A stretch of DNA of 64,000 nucleotides from Bacteroidia bacterium (GTDB taxonomy: Bacteria > Bacteroidota > Bacteroidia > UKL13-3): assembly GCA_023151275.1 (NCBI GenBank), contig JAKLJI010000001.1, positions 272,409 through 336,408 on the forward strand, written 5' to 3'. Below the pieces are notes generated by a model. It was not told the DNA's origin and did not search any database. It was given only the letters and a program-made list of their open reading frames with translations. Positions 1-10,100 of the stretch are shown here, piece by piece. The position numbers and the translations under genes were made by a program. Every line of letters begins with the position of its first letter. The stretch's first letter is position 1.

Positions 1-582
1 AAATATGGAGGAACAGGTTTAGGATTGGCAATTACTAAAAACCTAACCCAGTTGCAAGGTGGGGATATTTCCATTTCAAGCGAAGTAGGAAAAGGTACCA
101 CGTTCTCAGTAGTCATCCCATATCATCGCGGAGAAAAATCTGTGGTGCAGGAACGCGAAAAGAAATCAGCCGAGGAAACCTACGATTTGTCGAAACTGAA
201 AATTCTATTGGTTGAAGATAACCTTATGAACCAGTTTGTAGCTAAGCAGTTCTTTAAAAAATGGAACAACGAAGTATTGGTTGCAAACAATGGTGCTGAG
301 GCCATAAAGGTACTTAGTGAAAGAGCCGATATTGATTTGGTTTTGATGGACTTACAGATGCCTGAAATGAGTGGATTTCAAGCGGCAGAAATCATCCGAG
401 CAGAAAAATCAATGGTAAAAAACGCAGCAGTTCCAATCATCGCTTTATCGGCAGATGCATTTCTTGAAACCCGTCGCAAAGTGCTTGAAGCTGGAATGGA
501 TGATTTTGTAACTAAACCATTCAAACCGGAGGAGCTATTCCAGAAAATAGTTAAATATACAAGTAGGGAAGCAGAAGTATGA
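1..582 (+). CDS. Hybrid sensor histidine kinase, C-terminal part (5' truncated)
   Basis: The reading frame is open from base 1 and ends with TGA at 580-582, so the gene starts left of the window. The first residues (KYGGTGLGLAITKNL) are the G2 box of a histidine-kinase ATPase domain. A linker leads to a receiver domain with the acidic pair in LLVEDN, the phospho-acceptor Asp in VLMDLQMPEM and the conserved Lys in FVTKPFKP. This is the layout of a hybrid kinase that passes phosphate from its kinase core to an attached receiver. No output domain follows. The sensor part is not visible, so the signal is unknown. The stop overlaps the start of the next gene (ATGA), which suggests translational coupling to the thioesterase. 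Confidence 0.9.
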   Translation, partial: KYGGTGLGLAITKNLTQLQGGDISISSEVGKGTTFSVVIPYHRGEKSVVQEREKKSAEETYDLSKLKILLVEDNLMNQFVAKQFFKKWNNEVLVANNGAEAIKVLSERADIDLVLMDLQMPEMSGFQAAEIIRAEKSMVKNAAVPIIALSADAFLETRRKVLEAGMDDFVTKPFKPEELFQKIVKYTSREAEV

Positions 583-1016
583 GTTTGTTTTTCAAACCCG
601 AAGAAATTAGTATCGACCAGCTAAACAAACGATGTGAAAACACACTAAGTCACTGGATTGGCATTGAATTCACCGAAATGGGTGAAGATTATTTAATGGC
701 AAAAATGCCTGTAGACCACAGGACAGTTCAGCCATTGGGTGTGGTGAATGGCGGAGCATATTGCACACTCGCAGAAACGCTTGGTAGTATGGCTGCAAAC
801 CTCTGTATAGATCGTTCTAAATATGTGGCATTGGGCTTAGATATAAATGCAAACCATGTACGCTCTGCCGGAAAAGGCTGGGTAACTGCCATCGCAAAAC
901 CCTTTCATGTTGGAAAAACTACGCAGGTTTGGGAAATAAAAATGATGGATGATGATGGTAAACTGTGCTCCATATCCAGGTTAACCATGGCGGTTATAGC
1001 CATCGATAAAAACTAA
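579..1016 (+). CDS. Hotdog-fold thioesterase (PaaI/MenI-like)
   Basis: This 145-residue protein has the pattern of the 4HBT/PaaI hotdog family: HRTVQPLGVVNGGAYCTLAETLGS contains the VVNGG and the acidic residue of the active-site helix, followed by the conserved strand LDINANHVRS. It starts inside the stop of the preceding kinase gene and ends directly before menF, with no intervening base. Hotdog thioesterases beside menaquinone genes usually hydrolyse 1,4-dihydroxy-2-naphthoyl-CoA (the MenI step). That substrate is inferred from the neighbour and not from the sequence alone. A general acyl-CoA thioesterase is the alternative. Confidence 0.85.
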   Translation: MSLFFKPEEISIDQLNKRCENTLSHWIGIEFTEMGEDYLMAKMPVDHRTVQPLGVVNGGAYCTLAETLGSMAANLCIDRSKYVALGLDINANHVRSAGKGWVTAIAKPFHVGKTTQVWEIKMMDDDGKLCSISRLTMAVIAIDKN

Positions 1017-2039
1017 ATGGACCAGGTATTTTTTAAACTACCTGGAGAAGATAACATTAAGCATTGGACCGGACATTTTAGCCTCCAAGCTGAAGAAATT
1101 CCAAGCCATTCAAAGGAACAGGTTTTTATTTTTGGGAAGTTCAATGAAGGAACCAAAGCATTTTTGCTTTATCCAGAAGAAAGTAAGCAGAATTCTTTTG
1201 AGCAATTCACAGAAATTCAACTACAAATATCCACTTCAAAACACCTAAGGAGCGAAGCCGAAAAGAATGAAGCGGATTATATTAAGCTAATTGCAAAGGC
1301 AGTAAACTGGCAATCCAAAAAATCGGGAAACTCCAAAGTAGTTTTAGCAAGATCCGAAACACAAAGCATAAGCATCAATGCAATTGAAAGCTTTAGGCGG
1401 TTTTGTGAGTCCTTTCCCAAAGCATTAGTTAGCTTAGTGGTATCAAAAGACCACGGTTGCTGGTTAGGAGCAAGCCCTGAAATATTTTTGAAAGCAGATT
1501 CAACAGGAATATCAACCTTCTCGCTAGCAGGAACTAGAAAGGCAAACGAAAACCAACAGCCCTGGGGAACAAAGGAAATTCGTGAACAGCAACTGGTAAC
1601 CCAATTTATTGAGGATAACTTAAACCGATTGATGGTTGATTTTAAAGCAAAAGAAACTGAAACCCTTCGCATTGGCGAATTAGAACATATTCTCACACGG
1701 ATTGAGATTGAAACCCATCAAAAAAACAAACTGAGTGAGATAATAGAGGCCTTGAATCCAACACCGGCAGTTTGTGGATTGCCAAAACAGGAAGCTATTC
1801 AATTCATTGAAGAGGAAGAAGGATTAAAACGCGAGTTTTATGCAGGATTAATAGGCCCAATCCTCACCAACAACGAAATTCACCTTTATGTTAACCTCCG
1901 TTGTCTAAGTTTTGATGAAAAACAGATCAGGCAGTTTGCGGGCGGAGGAATAACCTCCGAATCAGACCCGGAGAAAGAATGGGAAGAAACCAAAAATAAA
2001 ATGGCGTTAACTCGGAAAAAACTGGTCCTAGGAAGCTGA
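1017..2039 (+). CDS. menF: Isochorismate synthase
   Basis: The 340-residue protein belongs to the chorismate-binding family (MenF/EntC/DhbC), which converts chorismate to isochorismate as the first committed step of menaquinone synthesis. Family landmarks are LAGTRKANENQQPWGTKE (the substrate loop), FIEDNLN, the LNPTPAVCGLPKQEA stretch, FYAGLIGP and the C-terminal FAGGGITSESDPEKEWEE, which carries Mg-binding acidic residues. It begins immediately after the thioesterase stop, so the two form an operon. Its last 12 bases overlap the 3' end of the convergent DUF2461 gene. MenD and MenB lie about 56 kb further on. Siderophore synthesis (EntC role) is less likely because no siderophore genes are nearby. 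Confidence 0.93.
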   Translation: MDQVFFKLPGEDNIKHWTGHFSLQAEEIPSHSKEQVFIFGKFNEGTKAFLLYPEESKQNSFEQFTEIQLQISTSKHLRSEAEKNEADYIKLIAKAVNWQSKKSGNSKVVLARSETQSISINAIESFRRFCESFPKALVSLVVSKDHGCWLGASPEIFLKADSTGISTFSLAGTRKANENQQPWGTKEIREQQLVTQFIEDNLNRLMVDFKAKETETLRIGELEHILTRIEIETHQKNKLSEIIEALNPTPAVCGLPKQEAIQFIEEEEGLKREFYAGLIGPILTNNEIHLYVNLRCLSFDEKQIRQFAGGGITSESDPEKEWEETKNKMALTRKKLVLGS

Positions 2040-2687
2040 AGCCCTAAGCAGAAAATCCATAAAAGGCTTACCAACAGCTACGAGATTTACTAGATTTTCC
2101 AAAAGCCCAGCACTATTTAATTCTTTGTCGCTAAGCTGCTTTTCAAGGATAAAATCTTTATGCTTAAGGTAAGCAATCAAGGGATGATCTTTTGCATAAC
2201 CACGGGGAGCAGAACTCAAGACAGAACCTCCCATTTGACCAAATGTTGTTGAAATAGTTGAAGATTCTACAATACCCAGAAACTCTTGTTGTGAATAATC
2301 AATTTCTTGCCGAATAGCAGCCAAACGCGAGGAGGGTGGCATATATGCACCCATTGCAAAAAAAGATTTTCCAGGCTCCAGATGAAGGTAATAACCCAAA
2401 AACTCTTCCTTGGAACCGGCAATATTCAGGTTCATTCCAAAATTCGTTTTATAGGGATTTTTATTCGCACTAAACCGAATATCGCGATTGATTCTGAAAA
2501 TGCATTTGGAAGGATTAAGGCCAACCAAGCGCTCATCAATAGCAGAAGCCTCCTGAATAAATCGATCAACAAAAAGAATAAACTCTTTCCGGTGTTGTTG
2601 ATAGGTATCCCGGTTTGCATCAAACCAAAGCTTATCATTATTGGCAGTTAACCCATTCAAGAAAGCAAAAAGACCATTCACATTCAT
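2028..2687 (-). CDS. DUF2461 family protein
   Basis: This 219-residue protein matches the DUF2461/TIGR02453 family. Recognisable parts are the N-terminal FLNGLTANNDKLWFDANRD, the central CIFRINRDIRFSANKNPYKTN with its invariant RDxRFSxxKxPYK pattern, and GYYLHLEPGKSFFAMGAYMP. The biochemical function of the family is not known. The ATG at 2687 is well placed, and the gene is convergent with menF, overlapping it by 12 bases. The 64 bases between it and the divergent methyltransferase gene must contain both promoters. Confidence 0.85.
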   Translation of the reverse strand: MNVNGLFAFLNGLTANNDKLWFDANRDTYQQHRKEFILFVDRFIQEASAIDERLVGLNPSKCIFRINRDIRFSANKNPYKTNFGMNLNIAGSKEEFLGYYLHLEPGKSFFAMGAYMPPSSRLAAIRQEIDYSQQEFLGIVESSTISTTFGQMGGSVLSSAPRGYAKDHPLIAYLKHKDFILEKQLSDKELNSAGLLENLVNLVAVGKPFMDFLLRASAS

Positions 2688-2751
2688 GATTGAAAGATAA
2701 TCAAAAGTGATTCACCTGAAAACGGTATTTTCGTAGCCGATTAGTAAAAAC

Positions 2752-3528
2752 ATGTTCGACAGAGAAAGACCCAGTTTTGAAGATAGCAACAATGTAACCG
2801 TAAAGCGCTGCTTTTTTGCTTACGAGATTGCATCAGAAATAGTAAAAGATAAGATTACGGCAGACATTGGATGTGCCGATGGATATGGCACACAATACTT
2901 GGCAGGATTCAGCAAACATACTACAGGTGTTGATTACAGCGCTGTAACCGTTGAGGAGGCGCGCGCTAAGCACAAAGACAGAAAGAACCTAAGCTTTATT
3001 TCATCATCTGTACCACCCCTACCCTTTGATGATGCTTCTCTTGAGGTAATAACAGCTTTTCAGTTCATCGAACATATTCACGAACGCAAAGCTTTTATGC
3101 AAGAAGTAAAGCGCGTTTTAAAACCCGGTGGAATATTCTTATGCAGTTCCCCAAACAATTTGATGAGCATTGCACGAAATCCGTTTCACGTGCATGAATA
3201 CACTTTTAAGGAAATGGAAGCCGAAGCCAAATCAGTATTTGGTGAAATAGAACTCATGGGAGTTCAGGGTAATGCAAAAGTGAACAAGTACTATGAGGAT
3301 AATTCAAAGTGGGCAAAGAAAATTCTCAGACTTGACCCCTTGGGAATCCATAAGCTAGTTCCAGCATCGTGGTTGGTTTGGCCATATAATTTCCTCACCA
3401 GCATGATGCGCAAGGACTTAAAGCAAGTAAACAAAGATACCTTGGCAATTGAAACCAGCGATTTCTTTCTAACAAAAGAAAGCCTTGACTCTACCTGGGA
3501 TATATTCTTGAAAGTAACCAAGAAGTAA
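2752..3528 (+). CDS. Class I SAM-dependent methyltransferase
   Basis: The 258-residue protein carries the Rossmann methyltransferase motifs: motif I ADIGCADGYGTQYLA, motif II around TGVDYSAVTVEEA, the acidic/aromatic FDDASLEVITAFQFIEHI (motif IV) and LKPGGIFLCSSPN. This places it in the Methyltransf_11 group. The C-terminal third (residues about 160-258) has no motif that identifies the substrate; proteins of this type in Bacteroidota often act on glycolipids or quinone precursors. A possible -7 element (TATTTTCG, 2726-2733) lies 18 bases before the ATG. It is transcribed alone. Confidence 0.85.
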   Translation: MFDRERPSFEDSNNVTVKRCFFAYEIASEIVKDKITADIGCADGYGTQYLAGFSKHTTGVDYSAVTVEEARAKHKDRKNLSFISSSVPPLPFDDASLEVITAFQFIEHIHERKAFMQEVKRVLKPGGIFLCSSPNNLMSIARNPFHVHEYTFKEMEAEAKSVFGEIELMGVQGNAKVNKYYEDNSKWAKKILRLDPLGIHKLVPASWLVWPYNFLTSMMRKDLKQVNKDTLAIETSDFFLTKESLDSTWDIFLKVTKK

Positions 3529-4065
3529 AATCAAACTTCTCATTTCTCCATTGGAGGACTTAGGATTAGCAAATCAAATTATCTAATCTGAACACTATTT
3601 CCTGAATTTGCCTCTAGAAATGGGCTGTATTGTAGCTCAACATCCATAACACAATCCCATTTCTCAAGTAAAAACATCCAGCTACAAGCTTGCTATAAAA
3701 TTCAAGTTCTCAAGAACCGAGGGCGAATTTTTCCCGGAATGGACCTAAGCTAACAGGTTAAAGTTATTCAGTTCCCAGGCTGGCAAAACCGCATGCACTC
3801 CTGTTGGACCATCATTTAGCATAAAACCCGGAATAGGCATTGACCATCAATTACTGCCCTGTAACCTGAATAGTGCAATTGTTCAGCTATTACTTTCCAA
3901 AATGCCTGTGAACCTGGGCATAAACTCTGTTTCCCTGACGCACTGTAAAGATTCTCTATGCCTTGCTCATGAAACTGCAAATTCTTAGGCTTTTTAACCC
4001 TTACGACCAATTTCAATTGCATAATCAGAGTTTGAAAACTTGGTTCCTTAATCCCCGAAAAGCAA
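3529..4065. other. Intergenic region without a supported gene
   Basis: This stretch lies between the methyltransferase stop and the terminator of the giant surface-protein gene. A 68-codon frame exists on the minus strand (3816-4022), but it has no recognisable domain, no ribosome-binding site and a cysteine-rich, low-quality composition, so it is not called. No RNA gene, long inverted repeat or promoter with both elements was seen. Confidence 0.5.
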
Positions 4066-4095
4066 AAGAGCCGGCAACGAATGTTGCCGGCTCTT
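4066..4095 (-). terminator. Rho-independent terminator of the 3020-residue protein gene
   Basis: A perfect 13-bp inverted repeat (AAGAGCCGGCAAC, loop 4079-4082, GTTGCCGGCTCTT) lies 20 bases downstream of the stop codon of the minus-strand gene. On the minus strand the stem runs into a T-rich tract (TTTTGCTTTT). Confidence 0.9.
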
Positions 4096-4115
4096 CTATT
4101 TCAACCAATTAGGAA

Positions 4116-7100
4116 TTAGTTGGTCTTAGTAACCTTGATAGTTTTGCTTAAACCACCTTGGCTTACACGAACAAAGTACATTCCTCCGCTAAGTTTGCTC
4201 AGATTCTTGATTTCATGGTAGTTTGAACCAACAACCACGTTCAATGATTCTGTGCTAATCACACGACCTTGCATATCCAATACGCTAACACTAGCAGTAC
4301 CGGAATTTGAAGCTTCGATGTTAACACTTACCTGAGAAACGAATGGATTCGGGAACACACTCACTTCATCTTTCAATAGATCTTCTTCAGAAACCGCTAC
4401 TACATTCGAGTAAGCAAAAGCTCCATCAAAATCTACCTGACGTAAGCGGTAGTAAAGTGTAGTTAAACCTGTGCGAGCAAAGGCGTTGTAATCAACACTT
4501 GCATAGTTAACAGTAGTTTTACTGTTTCCTTTACCGGTAACGAAACCAATTTCTTCAAATTTCTCTCCATCCAACGAACGCTCGATGAAGAATCCTTTGT
4601 TATTGATTTCAGTTGAAGTTGCCCAATTCAGGTTAACATCGCCAGCTGCATTAGAAGCTTTAAACATAACCAGGGTAACTGGCAAGGTGTTTACCAAGGT
4701 ATCACCACCAACACCATACTGACCATATTGAGTCATATTGGTACGGCTAAGTACTGGAGCGGCATTTGAACCGGCAGTAGTTACGTGAGTACCATTGATA
4801 GCCCAGTTGGTAGCATTTCCTGATCTTCTCATTAAGAATAAACCAGTGTAGCTATTTACTCCTGTGAAACCAGTAGCATTAAATGTACCAGTAAACTCAC
4901 CACCATTGATACCATTTGGAAGCAATGACCAGTAGCCATTCACCCCAGCACGAGTAGCAGTTACAGAAGCAACTGGATCACTTACAGGTAAACCTGCATT
5001 ACCAGGGATTGCATTCACGAAGCTGGCGGTTAAAGAACCATATTGAGTGGCACCAACAGTGTACTGAACGGTAACCTCTCTAGTAGTACCAGCAGTATCA
5101 ATCAGTGGGAACGAAACTTGACCAGTAGTTGAATTAAACCAACGAGCAAAACTTCCATTTACACCAGAACCGGTTCCAACAATCAGAGTACCTGTTGCAA
5201 CGGTATCTTTACCTGAAGCCAAAGTGAAGTTTGCACCGTTTCTTACACGAGCATTGTTTCCAAGTGACAAAGTATCAGATACAGACAATGTATTTCCTGA
5301 ACCGGCAAGGTTAACTACAGTTCCATTGGTTACTTCCATCACACGTACGGTTTCAGTAGCAACACCCGTAATTGTAATTGGGGAAGTAGAGTTAAACACC
5401 AATTTATCGTTCATGTTTGGAAGTGTACGAACCGGAGTCCAGTTAGCAGGCAAGGTGTAGACATTTGAGGTTGAACCTGTCCAAACGTAGTTGTTGAAAG
5501 GAGCATCCTGAATATCTACAGAGTAGTCTTCAGTTTCACCCCAATTGTAAGCTTGACAAGGAGTTGGCAAAGTACCTTGCTCACTGTAAATCACGCGCAT
5601 TCTGGTTTTTCCTGTGCTGGCAGAAGTTGGAACAACCACCTGACCATTGAACAATTGACCAAGATTGCTTGATGTATGATTACCTGTGCTGTAAACCAAT
5701 TCATTTGGATCTGTGAAGTCGCCATCGCCATTGAAGTCGATGTAAACAGCTCCCCAAGCACCATAGTTACCACCGCAAGAAGAAAGATTCAAGCTTAAAG
5801 AATAAGAACCACCTTTATAAAGAATTGGAGCGGCTAACTCAGTATAGTTGTTGTAGCGCTGAAGCACTGAACCTGGTCCACCCAATGAATTACAATTTGT
5901 AGTATTATTCAAGGTACCTAAAGTTACGTTCCAAATTTCCTCATCAGCAGTAGAACCGGCAATTGAAGGGCAATAAGGAGCACGAATTTTTCTTGCACCA
6001 AGTGGAGCAGTAACGGTTGGGATACGTGAAACACCTGCTACAGTTACACCAGCCATTTCAGCATCAACCGAGTCACCAATAATTGCATTTGATTTGATAT
6101 CATATACAACCCAGAAGTAGTTTGTACCATTCAATAGCGCTTGAGTTCCTGTAACAGCATAAGCACCTGTTGCAGTTGGAACATAAGTAGTACCAAACTG
6201 AGTTACCTGAGCAACTGTTGGATTAGCATTAGCACCAGAGTAGTAAACTTTAATTCCAGCAATGTTTGAGGTATCAATACCACCGCCATTGGTGCTCAAG
6301 TCAAACTGTGTTACGTTGATTGGAGCACCCGCAGCACTTGTAACCACATCTACTCTCAACATTGGGTTGTTGATTGAAGACTGTTCAACAGCTGATAAAT
6401 CAGGATGAGCAGTTGTGGTTGAAATGAAGGTCATTGGAACAGCTACGATTCTGCTTCCGGTTGGAGCTGAAACAGTAGGCACATACCAGTTACCAAAGGC
6501 TTGAACACTATCAAAACGAGCATCCAATAAATTACCGTTTGCAGCTGTTGCGCTAACATCGTAAGCCAACCAGTAGAAGTTGGTATCATTAATTGCAGTA
6601 TCTGACACAAGGAATGAGAATTGGCCAGAAGGTGAAGTTACAGTACCAACAAGGTTGTTGTTATTAAACACACCTGAGCTGCCGGTTTTGTAAAGTTTAG
6701 CAGAAACTATATCAGCAGCAGCTGTTGTACCAGCGGTATTGAACCTTAGTTCAGAAATAATACCAGGAACACAAGGTGTAGCAACAGCTTTAACAGGAAC
6801 ACGTAATACGGGAATATCAGTAGAACCGGCACCAACCGAACCTGTAATTTGTTCTGCTAGTGAAGTAGTATAAGAAGCTGGCTGACTGATGATATTAACT
6901 GTATAATCTTCAGTTTCGCCATAGCCATAAGTTCCACATGCAGAAGGAACCATACCCTCAACCATTACCACACGCATTCTGGTTAAACCAGGAGTTGCAG
7001 TACAAGGAACCATGAAAGTTCCCGTGCGGAAAACATTTAAACCATATGTAAATGAAGGCGAGGTATGCGCATTTTCACCTGGATCAGTAAAGTCACCATC

Positions 7101-10100
7101 GTTGTTGAAGTCAACAAAGATTGAAACATAACCTGTGTAGTTACCACCGCAAGTTGCAGCATGGATTGAGAAGGTATTAGCTAAACCTGCAATAACATTG
7201 ATTGGGGTTAATCCGGTGTAATCCGAATATTGATTCTGAACCGAACCAGGACCACCTGTTGAAGCACAAGTTGAATTGTTTGTAACAGAGTTAATTGTTA
7301 CACCCAAAATTTCACCATCAAATGTAGTAGTAGCAGAAGAAGTACAGTAAGGTTGACGGATTACACGTGCACCGGCAGGTGCAGTTGTAGTTGGAACGCG
7401 AGTGATTGAAGCCACATCAATACCGGTCACTTCGCAATCTACAGAATCACCAATGATAGCACTAGCAACACCTTTGATGTCATAAGTTACCCAGAAGTAG
7501 TTTGCTCCACCTGCTAATGGCTGAATACCTGTAACATTGAATGAAGCACCAACAGCAACCGGAACAAATGTAGTACCGAACTGACTGGTAGTTGCAAAAG
7601 TGCTACTGTTTCCAGTGTACCAAACTTTAATTGCTGAAATGTTCGAAGTATCAATACCTCCACCATTGGTGCTTAACGCAAACTGAGTAAGGTTAATTGG
7701 AGCACCAGTTGCGCTAGTATTTACTACAATACGCAATAGTTGGTTGTTAACTGAACCTGTTTCAACTTTCGACAAACTTGTATGAATGGCATTAGATGAA
7801 ATGTAGGTCATTGGAGTAGAAATGGTAACTGAACCAGCAGGGCTGCTAACAATCGGTGCGTAGTAAGCACCAAATGCTTGTACACTATCAAAACGAGCAT
7901 CCAACACATTGTTATTTGCAGCAGTAGCAGCTACATCATAAGCCAACCAGTAGTTATTGGTATCGTTAGCAACTGTATCAACAAAGTTGAATACAAACTG
8001 ACCACTTGGAGCAGTAACAGTACCCAACAAGTTGCTGTTGTTGAACACAGCTGAAGCACCTGTTTTATACAATTTAGCAGTCAAGATATCAGCAGCAGTG
8101 GTAGTTCCTGAGGTATTAAAACGCATTTCGGTAATAACACCAGGGATACATGGAGTTGCAATAACTTTAACAGGAACACGAAGAACGGCAACATCGGTAG
8201 CGCCAGCTGATGTAGTTCCAGTGATTTGAAGAGTAGTAGCATTTTGATAAACCGGAGGAGCAGAAATAATATTTACAGTATAATCCTCAGTTTCACCATA
8301 GCCATAAGTTCCGCAAGGAGTTGGAACAGCACCTTCAACCATAACAACGCGCATTCTGGTTAAGCCACCAACTGCAGTACAAGGAACAACAAAACTTCCA
8401 GTGCGGAATACATTCAAACCATAAGTGAAAGATGGAGAAGTATGCGCATTTTCACCTGGATCGGTAAAGTCACCATCGTTGTTGTAATCGATGAAGATAG
8501 AAACATAACCCGTGAAGTTACCACCACAAGTAGCAGTATGGATGGAGAAGGTATTAGCTAAGCCTGCAACAATATTGATTGGAGTCAATCCTGTATAATC
8601 TGAATACTGACTTTGTACTGAACCAGGACCACCAGTTGTTGAACAAGTAGAGTTATTGGTTGTAGAATTGATTGTTACTCCCAAAATCTCACCATCAAAA
8701 GTTGTTGTTGCCGATGATGCACAATAAGGCTGACGAATAATACGTGAACCTGCTGGAGCTGTAGTAGTTGGAACACGTGTAATTGAAGCAATATCAATAC
8801 CATTTACTTCACAATCTACTGAATCGCCAATGATTGCGCTTGCCACACCCTTGATATCATAAGTTACCCAGAAGTAGTTAGCTCCATTTGCCAAAGGCTG
8901 AATACCAGTTACGTTAAACGAAGCACCAACGGCTACAGGAACAAAAGTGGTTCCAAACTGAGTGGTTGTAGCAAATGTACTGCTGTTGCCAGTGTACCAA
9001 ACCTTAATACCTGCAATGTTTGAAGTATCTATACCACCACCGTTTGTACTTAAGTTAAACTGAGTAAGTGAAATTGGAGCTCCAACAGCACTTGTATTTA
9101 CTACAATACGCAGCATTTGGTTGTTGGTTGTTCCTGTTTCAACTTTTGAAGTTGTTGTATGAATAGCATCCGATGAGATATAAGTCATTGGAGCAGCAAC
9201 AACCCTTGAACCAGCAGGGCTACCAACTAGAGGAGAATAGTAAGAACCAAATGCCTGAACACTATCAAAACGAGCATCTAACAGGTTGTTGTTTGCAGCA
9301 GTTCCTGCTACATCATAAGCCAACCAGTAGTTGTTGGTATCATTTGAAACGGTATCAACGAAGTTAAATACAAACTGACCGTTTGGACTTGTTACAGTAC
9401 CCAAGAGGTTGCTGTTTGTGAAAACACCTGAATTACCTGTTTTGTAAAGTTTAGCAGCCAAGATATCACCTGCTGTAGTTGTACCAGCAGTATTGAAACG
9501 CAATTCGGTAATCACTCCAGGAAGACAAGGGGTTGCAACAACTTTTACAGGTACACGAAGCACCGGAACATCGGTTGCCCCTGTTGAGGTGGTTCCGGTT
9601 ACTTGAATTGCAGTTGCGTTTGTGAAGGATGGAGGAGAAGCCACAATATTAACCGTGTAATCTTCTGTTTCTCCATAACCATAAGTTATGCAAGGTGTTG
9701 GAACTGAACCTTCAACCAGAATAACACGCATTCTGGTCAACCCTGGATTTGCGTTACATGGAACGGTAAAGGTACCTGTTCTGTAAACATTCAAACCATA
9801 GGTGAAAGCAGGTGTAGTGTGTACATTCTCACCGGCATCAACAAAATCACCGTCATTATTATAGTCAATGAAAATCGACATATAACCTGTGAATTGGCCA
9901 CCACAAGTAGCTGTGTGCACCGAGAAGGTATTAGCTAAACCTGCTACCAAGGTAATAGGACCAAGGTTGGTAAAGTTTGAATACTGGTTCAAAATTGAAC
10001 CGGTGGTTCCAGTAGTTGCACAGGTTGAAACATTGTTGAACGAATTGATTTGTACACCTAAAATTTCGCCATCAGCAGTTGTTGTTGCATTAGATGGGCA

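Noticed and set aside
714-725. Reverse copy of the conserved loop motif (GACCACAGGA) in the thioesterase gene
   Set aside because: Only 10 bases agree, it is within a coding region and no flanking hairpins are present.
3816-4022. 68-codon minus-strand frame in the gap before the giant gene
   Set aside because: No ribosome-binding site, no recognisable domain, Cys-rich composition and no supporting context.
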